From: Peltaster fructicola | Taxonomy: Eukaryota > Ascomycota > Dothideomycetes | Reading direction: 5' to 3' | Length of the DNA: 64,000 nucleotides | Assembly: GCA_001592805.2 (NCBI GenBank) | Contig: CP051140.1 | Location: 869,501-933,500, forward strand | In this document: in pieces, positions 18,816 to 32,005 of the stretch | Layout: each line of letters begins with the position of its first letter | Position numbering within the stretch: position 1 is the stretch's first letter | The notes under the pieces: generated by a model | What the model was told of the DNA's origin: nothing | Database searches by the model: none | The model's input: the letters and a program-made list of their open reading frames with translations, nothing else | Made by a program: the position numbers and the translations under genes

Positions 18816-21800
18816 TCATGACACATCCCGTACACCCTCTTCACCTTGGGCAGCAGTCTTTCCCCAAGGCAAGCTGGTCATCAGTCTTGGCATTCTCGGC
18901 TTGACTCTACTCGAGGCAAGACCAAGCAAGTAGGTGCCCACCAGCTCATGTAGTCCTTGTCCACGAGCACCCTTGACCCAGCTTGCCATGTTCAGCACCG
19001 CAAACTCATACCTCGTCTGCTTTTCGAGGAAGTCCTTGATTGTGGCGATCTCAACAACAATCTCGCCGGACAGATGAATGTAGTCTGTCCTCGGCGCCGA
19101 ACCCTTTGACAGCAGCGCATCAATGAGATAGCGAGCGCAGTTGTGCACCAGAATCGCATCAAAGTATCCTCTCCAGCCATCGAGATGCGGTATGGCTTTC
19201 ATCTTCCTCGAAAATTTCACGACATTGTGAGTGATGTCCAACGTCGGCGCTCCTGGGCCAGTGATTGTCGAAGGTCGATAGATGGTGATTGGCAGACCAG
19301 AGCTCTTGTTGAGGTTTTCGAGATAGCATTCGCTGACCCACTTGCCTGTCACATATCCATCGATGTCCTTGTGCGGTGCATTGGCATGCAGCGATCCCTC
19401 CAAAACGGGGCTCTTGTCGCTGAGGAGGGCCACGCCTGTCGTGGAAACGTAGTGAAAGCTCTGCAGTCCATACTTGACAGCCATCTCCGCGAGATACTTG
19501 GTCGAGCCAACGTTTGGCTGCCGGAGGGCAAAGTATGGCTTCATGAAGCTGACATCTGCGCCGTTGTGGATAATCACATCGGCATCCGCGAACAGAAGAC
19601 GCTCTTCCTCCTCCATGAGACCCAGGCGAGGTGCTGTCAAATCGCCTGGATGCAGGAAGACTTTGCGGTTTGAGAGTGCTTGCAGGCTTTGAGCAATGGT
19701 AGATGTTATGTTTCGCACCGCTAGACAGTGAATAGCCTGGATGTCGGAGCGAGCGACAAGATCTGCGACTGTGTGTCGACCAAGGAAGCCTGTGGCACCA
19801 GTGAGGACAACGATCAATCCCTGGCCGAAAGGACGGGATCGTGGCTTGTGCCTCATGTTGGCCAACGGTTGATCGACACTCGTCTCTGCTGACCAATCGA
19901 CCGTAGGCAGAGTATGAATGAGCTCCCCTGCTGACTTCTTCTCTTCCATGCTAGCAGCCATAGCAGCGAGATTGCGAGCATTGAACAGCACCGCCAGCGA
20001 TGGCTTGCTGCCGAACTTCTTCATGATCTCGGTCTGCAAGACAAGCAAGAGAAGCGAATTGCCTCCAGCAGCGAAGAAGTTGCTTTCAGGACCCAACTCA
20101 ATGCCTGTGTTGCCAAGCACTGTCTCCCAGATCGCTGTCATGGTCTCCTCAGCGTCTGTTACTCGTCCAGAATATCCAGCGTTGCTAGTGACTAGCCGCC
20201 TAGGGATTGGTAGCTTCGCCAGAGCTCGGCGGTCGAGCTTCCCACTGAGGCCCACGGGAATCTCTGAGATTACGGAAGCTATCGCTGGCCTCATATACTG
20301 CGGAACATGTAGATTTGCCAGCAGCGTGGCGAGGTAGTCGTCGACATCACCGTCAAGAATCCTACCTGGTGCGAAGACAATATAGGCAACAAGGAACTGC
20401 GAGTTGCCTTCGCCCCGGCTGCCTACTGCTGCACTGCCGATCACACCCTTGCTCTCAGCAATGATAGCATCGGCGATATCGTCAAGCTCCACACGGATGC
20501 CTCGAAGCTTGATCTGAGAGTCGCCATCGATACGACCCAGGTGTATTATCGAACCGTCTGGTAGCATCCGACCCATATCTCCAGTGAGGTATAGCTTGGC
20601 ATGCCGCTCTTCCCTGATGATCTCGTTGGTGATGAATCGTCCTGGTGTAACGGAGTCATCGACGTAACCAGCCTTCACTGATTGACCAGTAATTGCGATT
20701 TGACCTGACCAGCCAACAGGCACAGGCTTGATAGAATCGTCAACCACCACAACATGGTAGCCGTGGAATGCCCGACCGATGGGCACACGCTTCTCAGCAT
20801 CTGCGATCTGCTGATCATGGTACTCGACACGACCAGTGCTGCATGCGACGTTAGTTTCAGTGGGTCCTGTGATCTTGTCAGCATACGCTCCTGAACATTT
20901 CTCGCATGTCTCACCATAAATATTGTACAGCTCAAGATCTGGCAACTCCAGTGCTCTGCAAGCACTCTTGATTGTCAGCGGAAATGCCTCTCCACCACAC
21001 AGCGCAATCCTCCATGAACGACAAGATTTCAGTTGTTCGCTGCACTGCGAGAGCAAGACGGATAGCTCCGATGGCGTCTGAAATGTCAGACTGACCTCGT
21101 GCTCTAACATGGCGTCCGCGATTTCATGTGTCTCGCCCCTGTTTGTCGAGACGACCACTTTGCCGCCATTGCATAGGGCGTAAAAGATCTGTGCGAGACT
21201 AGCGTCGTAGCCACAGGAGCTCTGTTGTAGAACTGATTCCCGTCCAAGCTGGAGTGTGGTCGAAGCACCAGCGACGTGCGTCAAGAGTGTGCTGTTGGTG
21301 AAGTTAATGCCCTTGGGCACACCAGTAGTACCGCTAGTGAACATGACGATGCATGTGGCGGATGAATCTGAGCGGTCCTGGACCTTGCTACCTCTGCTCT
21401 TGTCAAGGTTATGAATGTTGAGGATGTCACAGCCCTGCTTGAGTGTGGCTGCTCTTGAGCTCTGATCGTGAGTATGCAGGATGAGTTTCATTTCTGCTAC
21501 CTCCATGACCTTGGTCAGCCGTTCATCGGTGTTGCGTGTGTCCATTGGGATGTAACGGAGACCAAGTCTTATCAGTGCTATCAAAGAACACGTCGCTTCG
21601 ATGCTCTGATCGCAGAGGACGCCGACACTATCTCCCGTGTGCAGCTTGTCGAGCTGTGGCTAACTGGCAACAAGATTGACCAGATCGTCCATTTGCTGGT
21701 AGGTGAGCTGCCTTGTACCGTGCGCGATGGCAAGCTCGTGCGGATACCGCTTGACTATTTTGCTAAACTGTGTAGATAGCGTAGGAGCATAGTCGGCGGC

Positions 21801-24800
21801 CGCGGCACCTCCATATCCGAGTTGGAGAGCCTGCTCAATGGCAGCCGGATCATGCAAGTTACATTGGCCCAATTGTAGCTCAGTATCGCCCGAGAATTGC
21901 TCCAGCAGGTTGTTGTACGTGCTCAGGAAGGTGTCAGCGCCAGTGGCATCGTATAGAAACTTCTGCATGGACAGAGACAATCCTGCTCGACCTTCACCCT
22001 CATCGATGCTCAAAATGAAGTCGAACGGATGCCTGGCATCCTCGTAAGCCAGATACTCCAGAGCAACATCGCCGAGAGACTGATGTCCAAGAGCGCCAAG
22101 ACGATAGTTGACAAGAGCCTGGAACAATGGCGGGTGGGTCGGATCCGTCTCGGCTGCAACATCTTGCAGAATGGTGTCAAGAGGAATGCCAGAGTTACTG
22201 AGAGCGTCGTAGACAGTGTCTCTTGTGTTGTCAAGTCGAACTTGAAAGCTCTCGTTTGTGCTTAGCTTGAAACGGAGTGGCAGAGAGTCCAGGAAAAAGC
22301 CTAGTGTGCCAACGAAGTCTGGATCTGTGCGATTGGCATCAGTGATGCCAATACACATATCGTCAACATTGAGTGCTCGATGTAGCAAAACCTGTAGCGT
22401 TGCCAGGTAGAAGTGGAAGGTAGTACACTTCTGCTGAGTGGCTTTCAGCTTGATCCTTGCCACAAGATCCTGATTGAGCTCAATGAAGCCTTCCTGAACA
22501 TCATATCGAGACAAGCTCTGACGAGCTGCTACCTTGGCAAATCGCAGCAGTGGCATTGTTGGTGGCAAGTCTTTAAACTGGCTCTTCCAGTATGCTCGCT
22601 TTTCTTGAGATGGCTTCTGTCGTAGCGTGCTCTGCTGTTTCGAAGCAAAGTCGATGAATTGGTTCTGCACAGGTGCACTGCTGCCTGTTCCGGTGTAGTA
22701 TCTTTCCATTTCCTGCAAGAACATCTGCCAAGAGACAGCATCGATCATGACGTGGTGGTAACCGAAGACAATACTGGACAGCTGAGGACTATGGACGAGC
22801 AGGGTGGCAACAAAAACATCGCCCTTTTCAAGGTCGTAGGGATATGTCCCGATGCGTTGTTGTGCAGCTTCAACGTCGCTGGTCTTGTTTGCTTCTTCGA
22901 TAACTTCCAGCCGAAATCGCGAGGCTGACGAGACTGCTTGCATAGCTTCACCAGTTGCAGCGTCTGTGAAGTAGACTGTACGGAAGGGCTCATGACGCCT
23001 TATAACGAGACTCAGTGCTTGCTCCAGGCGATGACGGTCCAGTGCTCCGATAAATCTGTAGGATGTCGTGCAATTGTACACGGTCTTGTCCTCAAGAAGA
23101 AGCCATGGTAGCCAAATCCTGATCTGACCGAGTGTCATAGGACCAATCTTCTGGAAGCAGAACTCAGCATCTTCCTCGTCAAAGTCGTCAACGTCAGGCA
23201 CAGAGGTGGCAGAGTAGACTCGTCGTCATCATTTGACGAACATGAGTTCGAGCTGTCTCCGGAAGAAGCTGTGGTCTGCTGAGCTGTGGACTTGTCAGCG
23301 AAAAGTGTTACTGCAACCTCTGTCGCCAGATCTGTGATTGAAGCACCGCTCAACACCTTGAGCACTGGCATGTCTTTCTCAATGTCTCGTAAGAACCAAG
23401 TTCTGATATTGACGGCAGCCAATGAGTCAACCCCAAGATCGATGATCGGCAGGTCCGGCTTGATGTCTCCAGGCTGGATTTGCAACAATGCTCCGAGGTA
23501 TGAGGTCAGGCCTGCTTTTACCACCTCGACGATCTCCTCTTCAGTACTACAATTAATGACCTGCTCTTTGACACTTGCGGTGTTCGAAGCCGCAGCCTTG
23601 GTAAGGAGACTACCAGCCTTGATAGCAAGATGGCCGAATCTTGGATCGTAGACCCACGGCGAGCTCATCTTGTCCATCGGATCGAAGCGATTGAGACCGG
23701 TCATGAGCTCTGGAGGATATTCGCTGGACCGTCCTGACACCACAGCCTCGATGAACATGGCATGGATGTCAGTCTCTGAGATAGGTCTGAATCCTTGTTT
23801 GCGCAGGTTGGCATAGATGGCGGTACCTTCTGTGCGGTTCACGTAGCCGACGCCGTACAAGAGACCGATGTCGATTGAGCATGCTGCCAGGCCACGCTTG
23901 CGTCGATATGCTGCAAGCCCACCCATGTACTGTTACCATAGTCAGCTCTGTCGGTTCCCGTGTCCGATTTGAACCTACCATGTTCGCAGCAGTATAGTTT
24001 GATTGACCTCGACTGCCAAGACAAGCAGTGAGACTAGACATCATAACAAAGAAGTCCAGATCGATGTTAGAGAAGACCTCGTGAAGAATCCTTGTGCCTT
24101 CAACCTTTGGATTGAGAACGGCGATATAGTCTTCGTGCGACATCTCTAGGAACATGCCGTCGCGGAGGACCATCGCACCTTGAACGATACCTCCAAGTAG
24201 CCGACCTGATTGCTCGATCTTCTGCTTAAGTGCAATCATGTCCTTGCTTGAGGCAACATCAGCTCGAGCAATGGTCACTTCTACGCCCGCATGCTCAAGC
24301 TCTGCTTTCCACGGAGGACTCGCATCAGGATTACTAGGGCAGGTTAGTACGGTAGTGATCAGATCAGATGACACTGACCGGCTGGTGAGGATCAGATGCC
24401 GTGCGCCACATGTGACCATCAGACGACACAAGCTCTGTCCTAGATCCCCAGTGAGTCCCACAAGGAGGTAGCTTTTCTCTGACGAGAACAAGTCACTTGA
24501 TGGTTGCTGTCGAATGATGGTTGTGGTCAAAGATGCTGTGCTCCAATCCACGATGGTAAATGGAGATAGATCGGCTCTCCCTGCGAGCATGGTCGACATT
24601 GATTGCTGCAGGAACAATGGCTCCTCGCTGGTTGATGTGGACTGGGTATGACAGGCCTTGCCGAGAGCGCTGCCTGCCCTTGACTGCCAGGCCTTGTCTC
24701 TGACACTCGATTGATGAAGAAGCAAGTCAGTATGGAATGGAATGTGAGCGCTTGGTCCGAGCATAGTGCTCGGTATGGTTGACGACCTATCATCAGTAGC

Positions 24801-27800
24801 TAGATTGATGATCATTTTGACATGTGTTGGGACGACCAATTTGTTCATGCGAGCGGTAGCAAGAGGTTGCAGCAGTCTGTATGTCGGATCGGAGCTCGCC
24901 TTCTCGCTCTTAGTCGTGGAGAAGTAGACTTGGCCAGGCGGTATCTTGCGTTGGGCAATGCTAAGCTCAAGCGCAGCCTTCCAAGCTTTGCTCGCTTCGT
25001 GTACGACAATCGGACCTAATTGCGCATGCTCCAGGATCCAGTGAGCGCACACTTGAGCTGCCACAGCTGCTAGATAAGTCGCATACTTCTCTGGTTGTGT
25101 CTCGATCGGCAAGATTGTGCTGCGTGCAGTGTCGATCTGACTTGCGGTGCTCTCTGACGCCACGAGGTATGCTTGATCAGATCTATCCGTGGCGATGCTG
25201 AGGAATAGGTGTGAATCACCGACTGGTAGAGCTCGTGCAGTGCTGTACTTGACACTGAGCAGGTCCTTGCTGTTACCGCCTCGGGTGAACATCAGCTCAT
25301 AGCCCGAGTCGCCTGATACAAGCTCGATAGGCGTGGATGCAGCACCTCGATCTTTTCGGATAACTCTTCGGACTGAGTTCAGCCTGTCGTTCATGGCAGC
25401 CAAAGGATATGTACGAGGAATATGCAGCCTGCCTTCAGCATCATACTCGATTTCATGCTCGTTCACCCACAGACACTGCGATGTATCGACTGCATAGCCG
25501 AGAATTAGACGCAGGAAGGCCTCGCTAATGACATTCGCTGCATTCGCGCCGGGACAAACGTCCACGAATTGCAGGCGGAACGTAGGCACTTCGTGCTTGA
25601 GGGTTCTGCCCATTCCCATGGATGCCCGGTGGTACGGGTTGTCAGCACGAGCACCACTCGTCACCCACATCATTGGTCGTCCAGCTGCCATGCAAGCTTT
25701 CAGCTTCTCCAGTGACATGGCTGACGGTGATGCCAAGAATGGAGTGTCAAGATCGCTCAGGAGGGCGATAGCATACGAGCTACGCAGTTGAGCAGCACTA
25801 GCATCCTCAAAAGACTTGTAGAGTATGACAGAACCTGACCAGTTACGAAGCGCCTTGCGAAGACTAGTAGCAATGCTTTGCACTTCGACTGTGGTGCCAC
25901 CGATGATAACTATACTGCCCGATGTGTCGACTCCTGCAAGAGAAGAGTGCAGGAGAGGTTGCTGAAGGACAGTCACTATAGGATCAACAGCCTGCAGGAG
26001 CATCATTGAAGCACCGCAGTACGAAGTCTTTGACTTGCAGAAGACTTCCGAGAAGCCGTTCCAGTCTAAGAGCTCATTCGATAGTGCTGCTGGTGCTGGG
26101 AGTACCTTGACCTCATGACCTGGCACAAGGCATCGAAGCAGACGCTCCTTGAGCAGTGTCTCGGCAGATTGCTGGACGACCAAGAGGTATCCGCCTGGCT
26201 TGACAAGCATACGAGGTGCCCCTTTGCTGATCGGTAGATCTTCAGGCTTACTGATGACAACGATATCAAATTGTCGATCTTTGAAGGCCTCGATATTCAG
26301 GGGAGAGCTTGTTAGATCTGCAAGTTCGACGTTCTCTGAAGCAAGCGGTCGCACGTCGGATGGGCAGCCAGTCTTGCCGACATGGGCATAAGTATGGCTC
26401 GCACGACTGGTGCCAAGCAGTCGAAGCAGCGCTGTGGTGACAAGTCCAGTGCCAAGGTAGTCGAGCTCAAGCACCTTCGCAACAGGATACCTGTGATGGA
26501 TCGGTTCAATGACCTGCACAAACTGTGTGACAAGTGCTGCTAGCTCGTAGCACTCTTTCCGAAGCTCCTCCATAAGGCCTGGAATCATGAACGCGAATTG
26601 CTCCTGCTGGAAGCTTTGTAGCAGGGCTAACGAGGAGCGGTATGGGACTTTGGCCAGCACGGTCTCTAGCTGCTCCCTGCTCGGCCCACCGCATGAACCA
26701 GTATAGAGACCATTGATCTCCCTACATAGCTCATCGATCGTAGCATGGTGTTCTTCATCGTTGTAAGTGTCATCGAGCTGTACGAGGCCAGCATCAGGTT
26801 TCCATACAGTCTCGAGGAATAGCTCACGATCGTCTGCTTCCGTCATGCTGGCGAACGACTGCACGACAAATCCCTCGATTTGAATCTCTAGTTCGTCTGC
26901 AGCATTCCACACGGCTACATCAGCAGAAAAGCTGGCCTGCGTCGAAGCGCTAGTCGGCTTGAAGCCAGTGAGATACGTATCGACGAATGCTTGATGTGGC
27001 TTCACATTGTCTGCAGTACATGCGCCAAGGTTGAAGATGATCCTCTCGAAAGACTGGGGCAAGAATGAGGTCCACAAGGCTCCATCGCCTGGAGGTGAGA
27101 AAGATGCAAAGGCAGTCTGAAATGCCACATCCATGAAGGCAGGACGCACCTTCAGCGTGCACTCGTCCTCAATGTGCGGGTTTTGAAGTGTTGCAGTGCA
27201 GTGTCCGAGTCTGCGCTTCATCGTTGTGACCGCGCGGAAAGGTCCGGTGTATTTGAGGCCGGTGTCGTGCACTGCGGTATAGAACTCGTCAACGTCTACT
27301 TTGTACATGCCATACTGTTCCAGAGATCGCTGTGGCAGGCGCGGCTTGTCTGTGCGGATGAGCACCTTGGCACTGAACGCTGGCCGCATGCGACGGTCAC
27401 CGTCCACTGATGCAGAATTTGCATTCATGCTTGCTGAGATGATACCATCTTGACCAGTTGGATGGATAGTGAGCGTACTGATGATCTCCACGCCCTGTGT
27501 GTTGTCGGACATCGTAATGGCGTTGTGAATCTGAACATTTTGCAGCTCGATAATGCCCTGGTCTTGGTCCACCGGAAGCAGATGTCTCGACGAATCCAAG
27601 GCCATGATGCAGTATGCTGCAGCCGGGACAATGATCTGACCTTGGAAGCGATGATGTTTGAGCCAAGGCAAAGTATCAGGCTTGAGAATGTTCCTCCAGC
27701 GCAGCTCGCCATCGAAATCGTCGCTCTGGCGCATACCGAGAAGCTCGTGCGGACGCATATCACGATGGAGATATTGAGATGCCATGCGTGATTCTCGGTA

Positions 27801-30581
27801 CGTCGGTTTCGAATGATCCCAAGGGTATGTTGGCAGGCCTTGCAGTGGTGGTAGCGATCCAGTGGGCAGACCTTGAATAGATGCAAGCAGTCCAGGAACA
27901 TTGATCCTGCTTGGTCCCAAGTGCGTCCACAACTGTCCAACAGCGTGTGTGAAGGTCAGGAGATCGTCCTGACTACGACTGAGGACGCCAATGTAGGGTG
28001 CGTTCTTACTTGCTGATGCCATCAAAGCTTCGCTGGTCGGTCCCTTGAGTGCAGGATGCGGACCAACCTCAAGGACTGCATCGAACGGTCCGGATTCTTG
28101 GAGTGCTCGAGTGAGAGCCTCTGTGAAGAGCACCGGCTGCACCATGTTATCTCTCCAGCATGGCCCTGCAAGATCTTTGCTTGACGGCGTCCCTACTGGT
28201 CCGAAGACACTGGATATCCATATGCAGGCATCACTCGCATTTTGCACCTCGATTTGAGCGTGCTGCATCGCCTGTAAGTAAGGCTCCGCACAAGAGTCCA
28301 TGTGATGGGAGTGGTAGGCCGTATCGACTCGCAGGGCACGGCAGAACTTCTTCTCGTCGTCGAGCTTGACTTTGATCTGATGGATAGCCTCTTCATCGCC
28401 ACTTAGGGTAATACTTGTTGGTGCGTTGATAGCAGCCACGTAGACGTTGCCACTATGCTCCTGTCCTTCGCAGATCTCGAGCGCCTCGGTGACAGTGAGA
28501 CCAACAGCAAGCATAGCACCCTTAGCACCTGTCGGGCCTGCCGCAAATCTGGCATTTTGCCCACGAAGGTAGGCAATAAGGATTGCATCCCTTGCCGATA
28601 GTACACCGGCAGCGTAGGCAGCGCCAATTTCGCCAGAGCTGTGGCCGACGACGGCCTTGAAGACAATGCCGCAGCTGCTGAGCAGATCAACTAGAGCGAC
28701 TTGAAGAGCTGTACACAACGGCTGAGAGATCGCAGCCTCAGATATTCTCGAAGCTTTGCCTTGCGCTGTCAAAGCCTCCATGATTGTCCAGCTGGGAGGA
28801 TCAGCACAGCTCTTCAGGACGTCGTCCATCTTCTGCAAGGATCGTGCAAAGGATGGACAGAAGTCGATGAGCTTTGCTCCCATAGCAGGCCACTGAGCAC
28901 CTTGACCAGTGAATACACCGAGGATGCTGATTGGAGCTTCGCCAGTCTTCGAGCGTACACCAGCCTCCTGAGTGGGTTTATCGAGCCACTCGATCATCTC
29001 ATCAGCAAGTGTCTGACGTGCTGTATGAGCGAAGAAGGTCTTGTATGGCAAATCTGAGCGTCTACATGCCAAAGTGGCGACCAAACGATTCATCTCGACG
29101 CCATCGCCTCCAATGATGTACTGTAGATGTTCCTTGACAGTGCTGTGGAGAGCTGTTGGTGAGTTTGCCGAGAAGAACAGTGGAATTATACCTGGTGTTT
29201 CGCTAAGATGCTCTTTTCTCGAAGCTGATGAACCATGGATCACAGGCTCATATTGCTCAATGATGGCGTGAGCATTGGTGCCGCCAAAGCCGAAAGAGTT
29301 GACAGAAGCTCGTCTAGGCTGTCCTGGAGCTGGTTCTGGCCAGACTGTGCCTTTGGTCGTGACGACCTCAAGACGATCTGTAAAAGGCAGTACACTTGGA
29401 TTGAGTGTGCGGAGATGCTTGTTGACAGGAATGACGCCATTCTTCATGGCGAGAGCGACCTTGAGCACGCCTGCAAGACCGGCAGCGCCTTCAGTGTGAC
29501 CAAGAACAGTCTTGATGGATCCGACAAGGAGTTTTCCAGAATCCGTCGGGTGAGCATCGTCAAAGAATGCAGTACGCACAGCTTCAGCCTCGCGTGGATC
29601 GCCAGCTTGAGTACCCGTGCCGTGACATTCGAAGTACTGACATCTATGCTCTGGATTCCTGCAGTCGAGCCCAGACCTTTCGTACGTGTCCCGGATCAGC
29701 AAAGCCTGAGCTTCAGGACTGGGCATCGTGATGCCTTTCGAGCGACCATCTGAATTGACACCGGTCTGACGGATGATAGCTTCGATATGGTCGCCGTCCT
29801 TGAGTGCTTGCGACAGGGTCTTGAGGAAGACACATGCCACACCCTCACCACGAGCATAGCCGTCAGCACCAGCATCCCACATCTTGCTGGTGCCAGTGGG
29901 TGAGAGCATATGCAAGCTGGACTCGAGGATGAAGTTCTCTGGTGTCAACATAATATTGGCGCCAGCAACACACGCAAGAGACGCTTCGCCGCTGCGGAGA
30001 CCAAGTACAGCTTGATGCATGGCGACCAGACTAGACGAGCAGGCTGTGTCGATAGTCATAGACGGACCGTGCCAATTGTAGAAATATGAGATGCGATTCG
30101 AGATTATCGCGTTTGAGCATCCCGTTGCTGTGTACTGAGAGACTGTCTGCTTGTCCTCAAAGCAAAGCTTAGAGAAATCCGCGGTCATCGTACCAACGTA
30201 GACGGCAGTCTTCGTGCCGTAGCAGCCCTGAATTGTCAACCCAGCTGATTCCATTCCTTCGAAGACGACCTCCAGAAGCTGCTTTTGTTGAGGATCGATC
30301 GCCTCAGCTTCTTTTGGAGCAATGTTGAAGAAAGCAGCGTCGAACACTCGATGATCTTCTTCGAGCCAGTACCCCATAGTGGCGTTAGTAGTGCCATGGT
30401 GCTCGCCGTCCGGATGGAAGAAGCTCTGAGCGTTGTAACGTGCTTTTGGAGCGTTTTTGCTCAGCTCTGGCGAGTCCAGGAGCATCTGCCAGAGCTTGGA
30501 AGGAGATGTCGCATACCCTGCCAGACGGCAGCTGGTTCCGATAATGGCGATTGGCTCTGCCTGAGAGCTTTTGTCTTCCAT
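18816..30581 (-). CDS. Hybrid PKS-NRPS megasynthase
   Basis: The gene is about 11.8 kb. It builds a polyketide chain and condenses it with one amino acid. Approximate domains on the minus strand: KS 30.55-29.28 kb (DTACSSS, HGTGTQAGD, GHTEGAAG); AT 28.9-27.95 (GHSSGEIG); DH 27.75-26.9 (HRFQGQIIVP and a later catalytic-type Asp, FMDVAFQ); C-methyltransferase 26.55-26.0 with a degraded SAM motif (VLELDYLGTG); inactive ER remnant about 25.9; KR 24.5-23.95 (GLTGDLG, SNYTAANM); ACP 23.55-23.33 (DLGVDSLA); C 23.15-21.85 (HHVMIDAVSW); A 21.8-20.3 (FTSGTTGVPKG, IYG-GPTE); T 20.13-19.95 (GGNSLLLL); thioester reductase 19.83-18.9 (TGATGFLG, YVTGKW). Introns seen: 23930-23978, 24334-24378 and 20867-20914; each restores a conserved motif when removed. 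Start at MEDKSSQAEP. The NRPS half appears interrupted about twice with no convincing intron, so the gene may be non-functional or the sequence may contain errors. Confidence 0.92.
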
Positions 30582-30808
30582 TGTAAGGTGTTTACCCTGT
30601 CGTGTGGATCGAACGAGCGAGATGGTCGTTATGGCTTGCGAGGGACGCGAGATATGGATGGAAACACATACATACCTTTGATTTCCGTGTTGCACCTCAC
30701 ATTACACGCTGAGCATCATTTCGGATGTTGGTAGACAGTAGTGACATCTCGGAGGTGTGTCGAGCCTATCGTGGTGCTTGGTCCGGAGTGCTGAGTCTGA
30801 ATGGGATT

Positions 30809-30817
30809 CATTCGGTG
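30809..30817 (-). promoter_or_regulatory. Near copy of cluster motif (CACCGAATG)
   Basis: On the plus strand it reads CATTCGGTG, one base different from the exact motif found at 30912, 34052, 34096 and 37183. It lies about 230 bp upstream of the PKS-NRPS ATG. Confidence 0.45.
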
Positions 30818-30911
30818 GTCGTATACTGGTGTCCGAGCTCATCGGTGCTCCCATCGGTGCCTGGATAGTGTTAGTCAAGGGCGTGAGGTAATTGGAAGAT
30901 TGACCTGTGCG

Positions 30912-30920
30912 CATTCGGCG
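30912..30920 (-). promoter_or_regulatory. Cluster motif CGCCGAATG
   Basis: An exact copy, reading CATTCGGCG on the plus strand, about 330 bp upstream of the PKS-NRPS ATG and 105 bp upstream of the membrane-protein ATG. It is a candidate binding site of the Zn2Cys6 regulator. Confidence 0.55.
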
Positions 30921-31023
30921 GTTTGGAAGCTGGATATAAGTTGTGTGGAGAATATAACCCATAGGTGATGGTTGGGCCTCGTTGCAGCATACCGTGTCAC
31001 CCATATATCAATCACTTCGCAAG

Positions 31024-31557
31024 ATGTCCTCGTACAGCTCTACGCCACTCGACCTGCGGAGTCTTGGTCTGGCTTTGCTTCGTCTCAGTCCTCTTATCAT
31101 CTCTTCAGGCTCTCTGATGTGTGCCTGGGACCAGCAGAATGCCTTCCGATCATTCTTGGCCGACCCGTTGCTCTCCAAGCCTGGACACATCTCAGCTCAT
31201 GTTGTCACAGACTGGTTTCAGGAATTTGCACGACCGACCAAGTGGGTCATCATTCTCTTCTACCCATTCGCCCTCTTCCTGTCATTAATCAATGTGCTCG
31301 GCGCAGCAGGAGAAGGACTCCACCCTCAGACTAAGGTGTTCTATGCTCTCGGCGGTGCATTGAGTGTCATGCACTACTACTTTGGTGCTTGGTCGATGTC
31401 GTGGAACGCCAAAATTGCGAACAAGGAGAATATCGGCCGAAAGAACGAGGACGCGCTGCGCGGCTGGCTGCACAACAATTATATGCGCATGCTCTGCGTT
31501 AATTTGCCTGCTTGGGTCATGTTCGTCGCAGCTACTGCGACATTCGTCAAGGTCTGA
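31024..31557 (+). CDS. Small integral membrane protein of the cluster
   Basis: A single exon, 177 residues from MSSYSSTPLD; an upstream ATG at 30982 would add 14 residues. About four hydrophobic segments are visible: LGLALLRLSPLIISSGSLM, WVIILFYPFALFLSLINVLG, VFYALGGALSVMHYYFGAW, and LPAWVMFVAATATFV. The spacing and the R-x-L-x-x-N-x-P-A-W ending recall the DUF1772/anthrone-oxygenase-like membrane family found in many fungal metabolite clusters, but the match is loose. It is divergently transcribed from the PKS-NRPS with shared motif copies, so it should be co-expressed. Its job could be an oxygenation or membrane step; this is uncertain. Confidence 0.7.
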   Translation: MSSYSSTPLDLRSLGLALLRLSPLIISSGSLMCAWDQQNAFRSFLADPLLSKPGHISAHVVTDWFQEFARPTKWVIILFYPFALFLSLINVLGAAGEGLHPQTKVFYALGGALSVMHYYFGAWSMSWNAKIANKENIGRKNEDALRGWLHNNYMRMLCVNLPAWVMFVAATATFVKV

Positions 31558-32005
31558 GAATCGGCAAACAGACAGTGTGTGTGTGGCATGGCCGATAAAT
31601 GGGAGTCTTGATGAGCTGGTGACGAGCTTGATATGTCCTATGCCCATGGCAACGGAGATCGGAGAGAGCAGCTCTATCAACAACAACATGAGGACAGATA
31701 CATGTAGAGTACCAAACGGAGATGACGTCCGAAAGTCACGTGAGACAGTCTGGTTACAATTGCAATTTGATTCCTTCCCTGCTTTTTTATCCTTCATCGT
31801 GCACAGTCTACATATCGCATTGATAACACCACTCACCGGAGAATTGATACTGTCATCGTCAGTCACGTTGATGATGGCTCTTCGATACCGTGTAAAGACG
31901 TTCTGCTAGAGTGACCTTGTCAGCTACATACCTGTCATCAGCACTTCGACGCCCAGGACCGCCTAGATGGCCCGATCCTGGGCTCTTCAGCTTTCTCCTG
32001 GTCGC
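31558..32005. other. Convergent spacer
   Basis: This separates the membrane-protein gene (+) and the MFS gene (-). A long open frame (31364-31909, +) overlaps the membrane-protein gene in another frame and has no recognisable domain; it is taken as chance. Confidence 0.5.

Larger units (their letters stand above)
30582..31023. promoter_or_regulatory. Divergent promoter of PKS-NRPS and membrane-protein genes
   Basis: This 442-bp region serves the PKS-NRPS (ATG at 30581) and the small membrane protein (ATG at 31024). It carries one exact and one near copy of the cluster motif CGCCGAATG on the minus strand, a direct repeat ATCGGTGC at 30841 and 30853, and an AATATAA element at 30951 about 70 bp before the + strand ATG. 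Confidence 0.6.

Noticed and set aside
18816-30581. Two separate genes, a PKS and an NRPS, instead of one hybrid
   Set aside because: The domain order, the linker position and the lack of a start with promoter between ACP and C fit a single PKS-NRPS.
31364-31909. 181-codon open frame (+) overlapping the membrane-protein gene
   Set aside because: It reads in a different frame through the membrane-protein gene and its 3' region, with no recognisable family.
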